64,000 nt of DNA from Acidobacteriota bacterium (GTDB lineage Bacteria > Acidobacteriota > Blastocatellia > Pyrinomonadales > Pyrinomonadaceae): assembly GCA_019639135.1 (NCBI GenBank), contig JAHBSL010000003.1, forward strand, positions 1 through 64,000. The letters run 5' to 3'. The notes under the pieces were generated by a model, which worked only from the letters and a program-made list of their open reading frames with translations, did not search any database and was not told the origin of the DNA. Shown here one piece after another: positions 18,638 to 25,975 of the stretch (positions are counted from its first letter, which is position 1; the number at the start of each line of letters is the position of its first letter). The translations under genes were made by a program, and so were the position numbers.

Positions 18638-19329
18638 TTCGCACCTCCTGCCTGCACGTCCTCGATGGCGGCGACGATGTTTGGGTAAGCCCCGCACCGG
18701 CAGATGTTGCCGCTCATACGCTCCTGTATTTCGGATTTCGTTAGCTTTTGCCCGCGAGCGACGGCGTTGATGTTTTCGGTCACGAAACTCGCCTCGCCGT
18801 TCCGTGCTTCCTCAAGCATCGCGACCGCCGAGCAGATCTGGCCCGGTGTGCAGTAGCCGCACTGCATTCCGTCGCGTTCGATAAAGGCGGCCTGCATCGG
18901 ATGGAGCTTGTCGCCCTCGGCGAGCCCCTCGATGGTCGTCACCTTTCGGTCGTCGCACATCGCGGCTAGCGTCAGGCAAGAAAGCTGTCGGCGGCCGTCG
19001 ATGATCACCGTGCATGCTCCGCACTGGCCGTGGTCGCAGCCCTTCTTCGAACCGGTCATCTCAAGCTGCTCGCGAAGCGCATCGAGCAGCGACGTCCGCG
19101 TATCGACCGGCAGCGTTTGCTCCTTGCCGTTGATGTTGAGCCGCACGGTCAACTTCTCAACCGGAATGCCGCCCTCGATCGCCGGTTCGCTCGCTACCAG
19201 CGGAACCGCACCGCCAAGCTTTATCGCCGCAGCCCCGGCCCCCGCAACCGCACTCTTCTTAAGAAAATCGCGGCGGGAACCATCGACAGAAAGACCCTGC
19301 TCCTCAGGAGGTTTTATCTCGTCAAGCAT
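18634..19329 (-). CDS. [2Fe-2S] subunit of a xanthine-dehydrogenase-family oxidoreductase, Tat-exported (PaoA/YagT type)
   Basis: The small iron-sulfur subunit, 231 residues, with two [2Fe-2S] clusters. The plant-type ferredoxin cluster is seen in KKGCDHGQCGACTV with a later Cys in RQLSCL. The second cluster uses CGYCTPGQ and CRCGAYP. Residues 18-45 contain the twin-arginine signal SRRDFLKKSAVAGAGAAAIKL, so the assembled complex is exported to the periplasm by Tat, as known for PaoABC. It is the first gene of a three-gene operon in which each start overlaps the previous stop. No gene for a dedicated Mo-cofactor chaperone (PaoD/XdhC) is in the window. Confidence 0.93.
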   Translation of the reverse strand: MLDEIKPPEEQGLSVDGSRRDFLKKSAVAGAGAAAIKLGGAVPLVASEPAIEGGIPVEKLTVRLNINGKEQTLPVDTRTSLLDALREQLEMTGSKKGCDHGQCGACTVIIDGRRQLSCLTLAAMCDDRKVTTIEGLAEGDKLHPMQAAFIERDGMQCGYCTPGQICSAVAMLEEARNGEASFVTENINAVARGQKLTKSEIQERMSGNICRCGAYPNIVAAIEDVQAGGAK

Positions 19330-19446
19330 AGTTTTATTTTGGAATTAAGATTTTAGCACAGGATGAGGGTATCTATTTAATTGGTTGATGAGGTCCTAAT
19401 TGGTCCTTTCTGGCAATGCAAACACCAGATAAACGAGCACCGCAAA

Positions 19447-19475
19447 TGAAAAGGCCCGGCCTTTCAGCCGAGCCT
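19447..19475 (-). terminator. Intrinsic terminator after the tRNA at 19573-19645
   Basis: 19452-19460 pairs with 19467-19475 (eight pairs, one mismatch, six-base loop), followed on the minus strand by TTTTC. It ends the transcript carrying the tRNA about 100 bases past the mature 3' end. Confidence 0.6.
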
Positions 19476-19483
19476 AAACTTAA

Positions 19484-19531
19484 CAGTAGGTCTGTTTCCG
19501 AGTACAAACTCAGCAGCAGACTTGTTTCGCA
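19484..19531 (-). other. tRNA 3' trailer with two segments complementary to the tRNA anticodon arm
   Basis: On the minus strand the trailer between the tRNA and its terminator contains a 13-base segment (19519-19531) and an 11-base segment (19484-19494). Both are perfectly complementary to adjacent parts of the tRNA anticodon arm (19608-19620 and 19598-19608). The order of the two segments means both pairings together would make a pseudoknot. This may affect processing, or may record an old partial inverted duplication of the tRNA. Confidence 0.5.
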
Positions 19532-19572
19532 ACTAAATATTAAGAAAAACCTGTCTTAAATGTCAATCAAAA

Positions 19573-19645
19573 AGCGCCCGACGGGACTCGAACCCGCGAC
19601 CTACTGTTTGCGAAACAAGTGCTCTATCCACTGAGCTACGGGCGC
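19573..19645 (-). tRNA. tRNA with apparent anticodon CGC (Ala) on an Arg-like body; isotype uncertain
   Basis: A good cloverleaf: acceptor GCGCCCG/CGGGCGC, D-arm GCTC/GAGC, T-stem GCGGG/CCCGT, five-base variable loop. CCA is not encoded. The seven-base anticodon loop is TTCGCAA, placing CGC at 34-36, which would read Ala codon GCG. The anticodon stem has a C/T mismatch at 27-43 and a T-G wobble at 28-42. The key Ala signal G3:U70 is absent (it is G3:C70) and position 73 is U, not A. The acceptor and D-arm look like tRNA-Arg. It may be a functional odd tRNA or a decaying gene. Confidence 0.75.
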
Positions 19646-19704
19646 CACTGTGATAATAAAAAGAAGCGGTGAGACGGTCAAATCGAAGTCAACCAAGGAT
19701 GGCT

Positions 19705-20598
19705 CTACTTCTTCGACCGCGGGTGAAAGTTTTCGTATGCTTTTTTTAGGTGGGCGTCGGTGATGTGTGTGTAGATCTGCGTGGTCGAGATATCGGCGTG
19801 GCCGAGCATCTGCTGGACGCTGCGGATATCGGCGCGGTTCTGGACCATGTGGGTCGCAAATGAATGTCGGAGCGTGTGCGGCGAAACGCCCCTGAACCCG
19901 CACTGCTCGGCATATTTCCTAATAAAGCCGTGGACGATCTGCCGCGTCATTGGCCCGCCCTTTGGCTTGATGAAGAGATGCGGGTCGGTATCTTGCGGTT
20001 CCTTCTCGCGGCGGGCGGCGAGATAATTCCGCAGCCATTCGACCGCACTTTTCCCGATGGGGACGCGGCGGGTCTTGTTGCCCTTTCCGGTGGTCGTGAG
20101 TATGCCGGATTCTAGATCGACATCGGCGAGCCGAAGCGTGCAGAGCTCCGAAACCCGCAGCCCGCAGGCATACATCAGCTCGAGCACGGCCCGGTCGCGA
20201 AGGCCCGTTTCGCTCTCGACATCGGGTGCGGCGAGGAGCTGCTCGATCTCGGCTTGGTTCAAAAAACGCGGCAGATAAAAGCTCTTTCGCGGAGTTTCGA
20301 GGTCCTCGGCCGGGCTCTTGGGCAAATGCCCGTCGATCGCCAGAAAGCTATAAAAACCGCGGAGCGAACTGACCATCCGCCGCTTTGAACTCTCAGAGAT
20401 CTTCTGCTTGGTCAGGTCGATCAGGAACTCGCGAAGGTCTTCGCGTGAAGCGGCGATCGGCTCGACCCGGTTCTTCCCCGCCCAGACCTCGAACTTCCGC
20501 AGGTCACCCTCATAACCCGCCAGCGAATTCTTCGCCAGGCCCTTCTCGACCCGGACAAAAGAAATATACTCGCGGATAAGATCGCGTTGTTGTTTCAC
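19705..20598 (-). CDS. xerD: Site-specific tyrosine recombinase XerD
   Basis: The family resolves chromosome dimers at dif with XerC and FtsK. The 297-residue protein from the GTG at 20598 has the usual XerD length; the frame is open further upstream to 20706, but that sequence is low in conserved residues. The N-terminal SAM-like DNA-binding domain starts LIREYISFVRVEKGLAKNSL. Catalytic residues are visible: Arg in ACGLRVSELCTL, Lys in TTGKGNKTRRVP, His and Arg in HTLRHSFATH, His in GHADIST, and Tyr in TQIYTHI. It lies downstream of a DUF2442 gene and ends 60 bases before a tRNA. Confidence 0.93.
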   Translation of the reverse strand: MKQQRDLIREYISFVRVEKGLAKNSLAGYEGDLRKFEVWAGKNRVEPIAASREDLREFLIDLTKQKISESSKRRMVSSLRGFYSFLAIDGHLPKSPAEDLETPRKSFYLPRFLNQAEIEQLLAAPDVESETGLRDRAVLELMYACGLRVSELCTLRLADVDLESGILTTTGKGNKTRRVPIGKSAVEWLRNYLAARREKEPQDTDPHLFIKPKGGPMTRQIVHGFIRKYAEQCGFRGVSPHTLRHSFATHMVQNRADIRSVQQMLGHADISTTQIYTHITDAHLKKAYENFHPRSKK

Positions 20599-20608
20599 GA
20601 TGGATCGT

Positions 20609-20875
20609 TCAGGCGGCGACCTCGCCCAATGACTTGACCGCAAGTTCGTGGAGGGTCTCAGGTGCAATATCGGCGCCGTTCGGCCAAACGACCGTCCAGC
20701 CATCAAGCGAAAAGTTGCAAAAATAGTCCAGTGCCTTCAGAGGGGCAAAGAAGGGGTACTTCTCGATCCATGGCGCAAAATCGATCTCCGCACGCACGCC
20801 GTCGCTGAACGTGAGCTCAAGGATGTGGTCCTTTACGTATTCGGCCTTCGAAACTGTGACGGAATTGCTCGGCAT
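20609..20875 (-). CDS. DUF2442 domain-containing protein
   Basis: An 88-residue protein matching the DUF2442 pattern: a short beta-rich domain with LELTFSDGVRAEIDFAPW and a C-terminal WPNGADIAPETLHELA. The function is not known. Such genes often sit next to DUF4160 or toxin-antitoxin-like genes, but no partner is present here. It ends 11 bases before the xerD start, so the two may be co-transcribed. Confidence 0.85.
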   Translation of the reverse strand: MPSNSVTVSKAEYVKDHILELTFSDGVRAEIDFAPWIEKYPFFAPLKALDYFCNFSLDGWTVVWPNGADIAPETLHELAVKSLGEVAA

Positions 20876-20926
20876 AAAACTCGCTGAACCTTATTATACC
20901 AACTTCAGCAATAGCCACTCGATTTT

Positions 20927-21031
20927 TTAGGTTTCTCCGCGGCAATTACCCGCCAACGCGTTCTTCGCCAGGCCCTTCTCGACCCTGACAAAAGAAATAT
21001 ACTCGCGAATCAAGTCTGAACTCGATCTCAC
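20927..21031 (-). pseudogene. Duplicated 5' fragment of xerD
   Basis: From a GTG at 21031 a 34-codon frame reads VRSSSDLIREYISFVRVEK and continues GLAKNALAG before running into unrelated codons and a stop. It matches the first 30 codons of the intact xerD 430 bases away, both in protein and almost base for base (compare 20957-21012 with 20523-20580). The catalytic domain is missing. It is a truncated duplicate, or the scar of a recombination between two xer genes. Confidence 0.8.
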
Positions 21032-21070
21032 AATTGCTTACCAAGTCCAACAACAATTTGCATTACGGAT

Positions 21071-21676
21071 TCAGTAAACCCACGAACGAACGATGTTCAC
21101 TACTTCCCAAGCTCCATCGTTCTGTCTCGAGAAAAGAAAATAAGAACCAAAAGCATACTTGCGCATTTCGTTGTGCCGATAATCGACGTGAACTAGTGCC
21201 TGGGTCATTTCCTTGTTGAAACCAACCCGCGAAAAAGTAAGTCGGTACTCAGCGGCATATTTGGTAGCCGCATCCTTGTCCCCAGATAGCCTTCCGAGAC
21301 TATTTACTGAGTCTGACCAAGGTATAAGGTGAACGACCAGATCATCTGCAAATTCCTGACGCAACTTTCCTTCCGCCTTGTTCGCTTTACGAAAACTCTC
21401 AAGGGTAGATTTTTGTAGTTTGTTCAACTTTCGCTGAACTTCTTTGGATACGTCGAAAACAAAAAATGCGTCTCTGGAGGTGGTGTCTGAAACTACAACA
21501 TTTCTTGACTCCGACAGGACCGCTGTCTTTCGAATCACCTCGCTAAAGATCTCATATTCTTCAGCGCGAAGCTCAGGTGCCCCCTGAGCCAAAGCTGACA
21601 CTGATATGAACAGCAGTATCAAAGCCAGTGAAATGAAGCAGATCGATCGAATAGATGCTCGGAACATCTTCACCAT
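21071..21676 (-). CDS. Exported protein of unknown function
   Basis: 201 residues that I do not recognise. It starts with a Sec signal peptide (SIRSICFISLALILLFISVSALAQG, cut likely after ALA at about residue 30). The mature part is charged, with no cysteines and no transmembrane span. Base composition is lower in GC than its neighbours, which may point to transfer. The start may be the ATG at 21676 or 21667 (MFRASIRS). Confidence 0.65.
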   Translation of the reverse strand: MVKMFRASIRSICFISLALILLFISVSALAQGAPELRAEEYEIFSEVIRKTAVLSESRNVVVSDTTSRDAFFVFDVSKEVQRKLNKLQKSTLESFRKANKAEGKLRQEFADDLVVHLIPWSDSVNSLGRLSGDKDAATKYAAEYRLTFSRVGFNKEMTQALVHVDYRHNEMRKYAFGSYFLFSRQNDGAWEVVNIVRSWVY

Positions 21677-21705
21677 TCTACACCAAACTCATCGGCGGGC
21701 CTCGG

Positions 21706-23547
21706 TCAATGAACCCCGTCGTTCGGCGCGTCGCACTCGGGGCGGTTTATGAGCAAGCCGGAGTTGCCTTCGAGCAGGCGGAAGGCACGCTCGCGGGACC
21801 AATTGAGCGAGCGAGCGTCGCTCTCGTCGCGGGCCTCGACCAACCGACTATATAGTGATTGCTTCGTCGAGCACGCGTCTTTGACGTTCATCACCGGCAG
21901 GCTCTCGATGAGAACCGGGACCGCATCATCGCTGAGGTGGTAAGTGTGGTACCAGGCGTCATATTCGCGGCCTTGCTGCATAAGCTGGATGTTTTTGCGG
22001 GCGATGAAGTCGTCCGGGTTAATTAGGTTGGTCGCGGCGAGTATCACTATCGCCGACCAAAGTGCACCCCAGGCAAAGTTGTTTCGCCGGCCGCGGAGCA
22101 CCGTCCAGCCAAACCAGACGAAGACGACCGCGAGCCAGAGCATGAAGACCATCGGGTAAAAGCGGACGGTCGTCCAGCCATAGCCGAGTTCGCCGGTCAG
22201 CAGCACCAGCCGCTGCATCGCCGAGGCCATGATGACAAAAAGCAGCCCGATCTGGACGACGGCAAGCACGCGAAAGACCGCCTCGTTCCGCCGTTCATCG
22301 CGGCGAAGCAGCCAATGCGAGGCAAGCAGCAGCGGCAGCACAAGAAACGCGACCGTCACCAGTTCGCCAAAGCCCCGGCGGGCAAAGTCGGCCAGCTTGA
22401 GGTCCGGCGTCGTCTGCACGAGGTCCATTCCGCCGAAAAGATAAGGAAGCTGAAAGACGACGAACGCAAGGAAAAGCAGATCGACAAGGCCGAGGATTAT
22501 GATCGTCTCAACGCGGCCGAGCGTGAAGACCTGCGGAAAGGACGAGTTGTCCCAGTTTTGCCAGTCGCGCTTTCTGCGTCTAGCTTTTTCATCTGCTTTC
22601 CGTGTGTCGGACGAGAGAACCACCCCGTCCGCCCCTTGAAAAGCTGGGGCGTCCACCCCTCCTTCGTAAGGAGGGGAGTTTTTGTCGGTCGCATGTGGCG
22701 GGTCGCTGATGTTTATGTGTTCAAGAATGGTGGCGTTGTTCGGGAGCGAAGCGTCCTCTGCGGGCTCGGCGGTGAACTTGTCAACATAGCTCTTCTCGCC
22801 CTCGGCCGCCGAAGGTTCGGCTGGCTTCTTCTCATCGGCAGTCGGGATCGGCGAGGCCGTGGCCGCACCCGCCGCCGCAAAGACATGCTCCATTATCGAA
22901 CCGCGGAGATAACCCGCCGCAAGCCATGCAAAAAGCGAGGAGAGCAATACGTGCGAGAGCACGGTGTCAATGTCGAAATTGACGGCCCGGTTGGCAAAGT
23001 CCTCAAACGCAGCATCCGCCGCCATGAACAACGCACCGAAGATAAGCACCAGCGGCAACGCGACCGCCAGGCCTCGCAGCACCGAGAAGATACCCGTGCT
23101 AAGCCGATTGCCGGGAATCTCTTTCCAGTCAATATCCGCACCGATCAGAAAGAACGGCCCGAGAAACGAAATAAGGCCGGACCAAACGAACCCGGCCGCG
23201 TAGTGAAATACGCCCGCGATCCGCTGATTGATGCCAAAATTGGGCAGGACAAGCACGCCCATTATTATGATGACGGCAAAGGTGTCATAGACGCGCAGTT
23301 CGATCGAATCGCGGACAACGAACATCGCCCCGAAGAAGAGCATCGCCGCCTGAAGTGCGAGCGTTCGGGCGGTCATAAGTTCCGGCCGGTTGCGGAGCAT
23401 CGTCACCGCCATCGCGGCCGTAAAGACCGTGACGAAAAGAAAGGCGTTCAAGCCCCAGGGCGTTTGCCGCAACATCACATTGCCGAAAACGCCGAAAAGC
23501 ATCGCTATAAGAAGGATCTCAAGCCCGGTCCGTGTTCGTCGGTTCAT
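21706..23547 (-). CDS. DUF4173/DUF4153-type polytopic membrane protein
   Basis: A 613-residue membrane protein with about twelve hydrophobic spans. An N-terminal set starts RTGLEILLIAMLFGVFGNVM and includes LPLVLIFGALFMAADAAFED. A central soluble, Pro/Glu-rich loop of about 110 residues (roughly 225-335) has no predicted fold. A second membrane set follows from about residue 350. The sequence FGALFMAAD with the flanking NFDIDTV resembles DUF4173. The role is unknown; relatives are often found beside regulators of cell-envelope genes. Confidence 0.75.
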   Translation of the reverse strand: MNRRTRTGLEILLIAMLFGVFGNVMLRQTPWGLNAFLFVTVFTAAMAVTMLRNRPELMTARTLALQAAMLFFGAMFVVRDSIELRVYDTFAVIIIMGVLVLPNFGINQRIAGVFHYAAGFVWSGLISFLGPFFLIGADIDWKEIPGNRLSTGIFSVLRGLAVALPLVLIFGALFMAADAAFEDFANRAVNFDIDTVLSHVLLSSLFAWLAAGYLRGSIMEHVFAAAGAATASPIPTADEKKPAEPSAAEGEKSYVDKFTAEPAEDASLPNNATILEHINISDPPHATDKNSPPYEGGVDAPAFQGADGVVLSSDTRKADEKARRRKRDWQNWDNSSFPQVFTLGRVETIIILGLVDLLFLAFVVFQLPYLFGGMDLVQTTPDLKLADFARRGFGELVTVAFLVLPLLLASHWLLRRDERRNEAVFRVLAVVQIGLLFVIMASAMQRLVLLTGELGYGWTTVRFYPMVFMLWLAVVFVWFGWTVLRGRRNNFAWGALWSAIVILAATNLINPDDFIARKNIQLMQQGREYDAWYHTYHLSDDAVPVLIESLPVMNVKDACSTKQSLYSRLVEARDESDARSLNWSRERAFRLLEGNSGLLINRPECDAPNDGVH

Positions 23548-23721
23548 TTTTATTGCCTCGCTAGGTCGTTTTACTTCTGAACGAAAACCCCGCCATATCT
23601 TGCGGGAATCCGAATCGTTTTTTTTACAGGATGAACACGATGATCAGGATTCCCGATCTTGAATCAAAAGTCTTAGATCAACGCAGAAACCTTCGTGACA
23701 CACCCAACCGATCTTGGTCAT

Positions 23722-24225
23722 TTATCTATTTGTTCCCTGCCTCAAACGATCACTCGGATTGCGGTGAAGCAGAATCAATGCGAGAGCAAAGCTCGAAATT
23801 CCGGAGACCGCAACCAATAGGAATCTGTTTGGATGTAACGCCAAAATGTGGACCCAATACAAAAGCCAAAGACCCGCCGAACTGACGGCTGCGATCCACT
23901 TGACGACGACGCGCTCGGCAACTACCTGTACGAATGCGTTCGCGGCTGCCAACGCACCGAGCACATAAAGCGAATAGTACATAGAAATCCCAAACCCTAG
24001 GTCAATTCTGATTTGCCCGTAGAGCATCGTGTACAACTCAAGTGCAGCACTGTAAAGAAAAACAAAGATTGCCACCTGACTGATCGATATGAACCCTATC
24101 AGCGAGGTCTGTCCGATAAAGATCAGACCGTCTTTTCCCTCCGATCCTGTGTTACCGACCACCGCCGCCTTCTTGTCTGAAGCAAAACTCAAAGCAACCC
24201 CCTCGCCACTCGTCACTCTCCACAT
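23722..24225 (-). CDS. Small membrane protein of unknown function
   Basis: 167 residues with four hydrophobic segments (about 44-62, 80-98, 112-130 and 135-155). No family recognised. The first dozen codons (MWRVTSGEGVAL) overlap the edge of an intergenic repeat and look non-coding, so the true start is probably further in. The lower GC content resembles the gene at 21071-21676. Confidence 0.55.
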   Translation of the reverse strand: MWRVTSGEGVALSFASDKKAAVVGNTGSEGKDGLIFIGQTSLIGFISISQVAIFVFLYSAALELYTMLYGQIRIDLGFGISMYYSLYVLGALAAANAFVQVVAERVVVKWIAAVSSAGLWLLYWVHILALHPNRFLLVAVSGISSFALALILLHRNPSDRLRQGTNR

Positions 24226-24257
24226 TGAATGAACCGCCCTTACTCACGTGCGGGCTT
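24224..24257. repeat. 34-bp intergenic repeat, copy 1
   Basis: Identical in 33 of 34 bases to 25201-25234. The core CGCCCTTACTcACGTGCGGG is an imperfect palindrome. A degenerate third copy follows at about 24260-24290. I believe related repeats occur between genes in other Blastocatellia, but this is from memory. Confidence 0.75.
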
Positions 24258-24341
24258 GCTCAATGAGCCCTTGCTTACGCGCGGGCCTCTGACACCGCCC
24301 GCGTGACTCTTCCCTCTTCCCTCTTCCCTCGTCACTCCAGA

Positions 24342-24716
24342 TCATCTCCCTTTCATCGCATTTATCAGCGCTTCCATGTGGTCGAGGTAGCGGGTCAGGG
24401 CCTTGCGGCCCGCGGGCGTGATCTTGTATTCGGTCAGCGGCGTGCGGCCGGCGAACGACTTTTTCATTGTCACGTAGCCCGCGTCCTCCAGCTTGCGGGC
24501 GTGGACGCTGAGGTTACCGTCGGAGGTATCGAGCAACGTTTTCAGCTCACCAAAGCTCAGCTTTTCATTTGCGGCAAGCGCGCTGACAATGCCGAGCCGC
24601 ATCCGCTCGTGTATGACCTTATCCAGATCGTTAGAGACGGTCTCCGCCGCCTTCGCCACCGAAAGCCGCGGCGGCGATTCGTTCTTTTCTACCTTTGCCA
24701 AATTAGACTTCGCCAT
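24342..24716 (-). CDS. Winged-helix transcriptional regulator
   Basis: 124 residues from the ATG at 24716 (MAKSNLAKVEK); the frame is open to 24806, but that stretch lacks conservation. The protein shows the short winged-helix fold of the PF13601 type: a helix-turn-helix in RMRLGIVSALAANEKLSFGEL and TLLDTSDGNLSVHARKLEDAGY, then a wing containing KSFAGRTPLTEYKITPAGRKAL. Regulators of this type are usually encoded beside the small membrane proteins they control, which fits the two genes at 24816-25118 and 25242-25859 upstream on the same strand. Confidence 0.85.
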   Translation of the reverse strand: MAKSNLAKVEKNESPPRLSVAKAAETVSNDLDKVIHERMRLGIVSALAANEKLSFGELKTLLDTSDGNLSVHARKLEDAGYVTMKKSFAGRTPLTEYKITPAGRKALTRYLDHMEALINAMKGR

Positions 24717-24815
24717 AACTAACGAGCGGCACTTGTCCGCTTTCTTTGTTTCTTCTTTTCCTATTTCGTGGCTAATGCTTCTTTCCAAACCACAAAATGG
24801 GAACACCGGATCAGA

Positions 24816-25118
24816 CTAGCTCCCCGCGAGCGGCGTTCCGAAAATTCCGACCGCAAGCTCGGCCCAGACCAAGAAGAGAATAAAGAGCAGTCCGAGCACC
24901 GCGGCGATCCGTGTCCAGAACCCCGTCACGATCCTTAGTGCAAAATCGATCGCGAGGCCGGTCCCAAAAAGCAGCACGCCCGCGACGGTGAAGTCAAAGG
25001 CATTCCAGTCCACCTCGCTCGTGAACTGCATCGCGACCAGCGGCACCATAAGCAACCCCGCCGCCGCGAGCATCAATAACACAAGCCGTTTGTTGTTCAT
25101 TTGAATTACGTTTTCCAT
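24816..25118 (-). CDS. Small membrane protein of unknown function
   Basis: 100 residues with three hydrophobic segments (about 11-30, 42-60 and 70-92). It lies 10 to 100 bases upstream of the winged-helix regulator gene and is probably in one transcript with it. No family recognised. The start may be the ATG at 25118 or the one at 25100 (MNNKRLV). Confidence 0.65.
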   Translation of the reverse strand: MENVIQMNNKRLVLLMLAAAGLLMVPLVAMQFTSEVDWNAFDFTVAGVLLFGTGLAIDFALRIVTGFWTRIAAVLGLLFILFLVWAELAVGIFGTPLAGS

Positions 25119-25148
25119 ATTCTGTATTCAGTGAGTCCCGGTTCTTGA

Positions 25149-25200
25149 CTCACCATTCACCATTCACCATTCACCGTTCACCAACCATTCACCATTCACC
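25149..25200. repeat. Simple tandem repeat of CCATTCA
   Basis: About seven imperfect copies of a 7-bp unit between two small membrane-protein genes, directly followed by the second copy of the 34-bp repeat. Confidence 0.75.
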
Positions 25201-25234
25201 ATTGAATGAACCGCCCTTACTTACGTGCGGGCTT
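25201..25234. repeat. 34-bp intergenic repeat, copy 2
   Basis: Same orientation as the copy at 24224-24257, with one base different. It ends seven bases before the stop codon end of the gene at 25242. Confidence 0.75.
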
Positions 25235-25241
25235 CTGCAAA

Positions 25242-25859
25242 CTATCCACCGTATTTCCGGGCGATCACCGCGCCGAAAATTATGTGCAGCAGGCCAAAGC
25301 TTGCGGCCATCATCTCGTCGCCGGAGCCTTTCGGCAGGGCGAGCGTGATCGCCCCGAGCACGATGAAGCACCAGCCCATCACCGGCACCGCCCGCACCGA
25401 ATACGCTCCGCCGCCGACAACCGCCGCTCCGTAGCAGAGCATCCACATTCCGGCCATCACGCCGTAATGGTCGAACCGCCAGAGCCCGAAGGTGAGCGCA
25501 ACGCCCACGACAATTGGCGGGGCAAAGCTCATAGCAAACTTGCGTGCCGGTGCCGAAAAAAGCGACTGGCCTCCAAGCTTCGCCTTTTGCCACATCGCCA
25601 AAAGTCCGATCGCAAAGGCAAGAAACGCTTCGACGACCCAGATGACGAGCCAGTTGCGAAGATAGATCTGCTGGTTCGCAAAAAAGGCGGCACCGATCGC
25701 GGTCGCCCCCATCAGCATGCCGCCATAGCCCGGAACCGCCGTAAAGCTCGTCGAGCGTTCCATCGTCGAGCGGATAAAGTCGAGGTTATCGAGCGCCCGG
25801 TCGCCGAGGCTGACGGGCTCATCGCGTTCGGTCTTTTGTAGAGGAGATATCTTCGCCAT
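25242..25859 (-). CDS. Polytopic membrane protein of unknown function
   Basis: 205 residues from the ATG at 25859 (MAKISPLQKTERDEP); 13 further in-frame codons upstream look non-coding. Five to six hydrophobic spans follow an N-terminal cytoplasmic segment of about 40 residues (DRALDNLDFIRSTMERSTSF). Proteins with this N-terminal pattern are found next to winged-helix regulators in acidobacteria, and the downstream genes here fit. Function unknown. Confidence 0.7.
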   Translation of the reverse strand: MAKISPLQKTERDEPVSLGDRALDNLDFIRSTMERSTSFTAVPGYGGMLMGATAIGAAFFANQQIYLRNWLVIWVVEAFLAFAIGLLAMWQKAKLGGQSLFSAPARKFAMSFAPPIVVGVALTFGLWRFDHYGVMAGMWMLCYGAAVVGGGAYSVRAVPVMGWCFIVLGAITLALPKGSGDEMMAASFGLLHIIFGAVIARKYGG

Positions 25860-25932
25860 CGCGAAGATGAATATATGCGAAGTAGTCGGTTGTGTCAAGT
25901 ACTTTATACTGCAAAGCTCCGTTGCAAGAATT

Positions 25933-25952
25933 CGGCGGGCCTAAACCCGCCG
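25933..25952 (-). terminator. Hairpin terminator candidate after cydB
   Basis: CGGCGGG at 25933-25939 pairs perfectly with 25946-25952 around a six-base loop. It lies 24 bases past the cydB stop. The following minus-strand AATTCTTG is only weakly U-rich. Confidence 0.5.
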
Positions 25953-25975
25953 ATAGAATGACAACCGGAAGCTGC

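Noticed and set aside
19573..20598. Integrative element with integrase next to a tRNA
   Set aside because: The recombinase has XerD length and motifs, no direct repeat of the tRNA 3' end was found, and no cargo genes lie beyond.
22315..23580. 421-codon plus-strand open frame
   Set aside because: Antisense to the DUF4173-like membrane protein gene; Arg/Lys-rich composition with no known motif.
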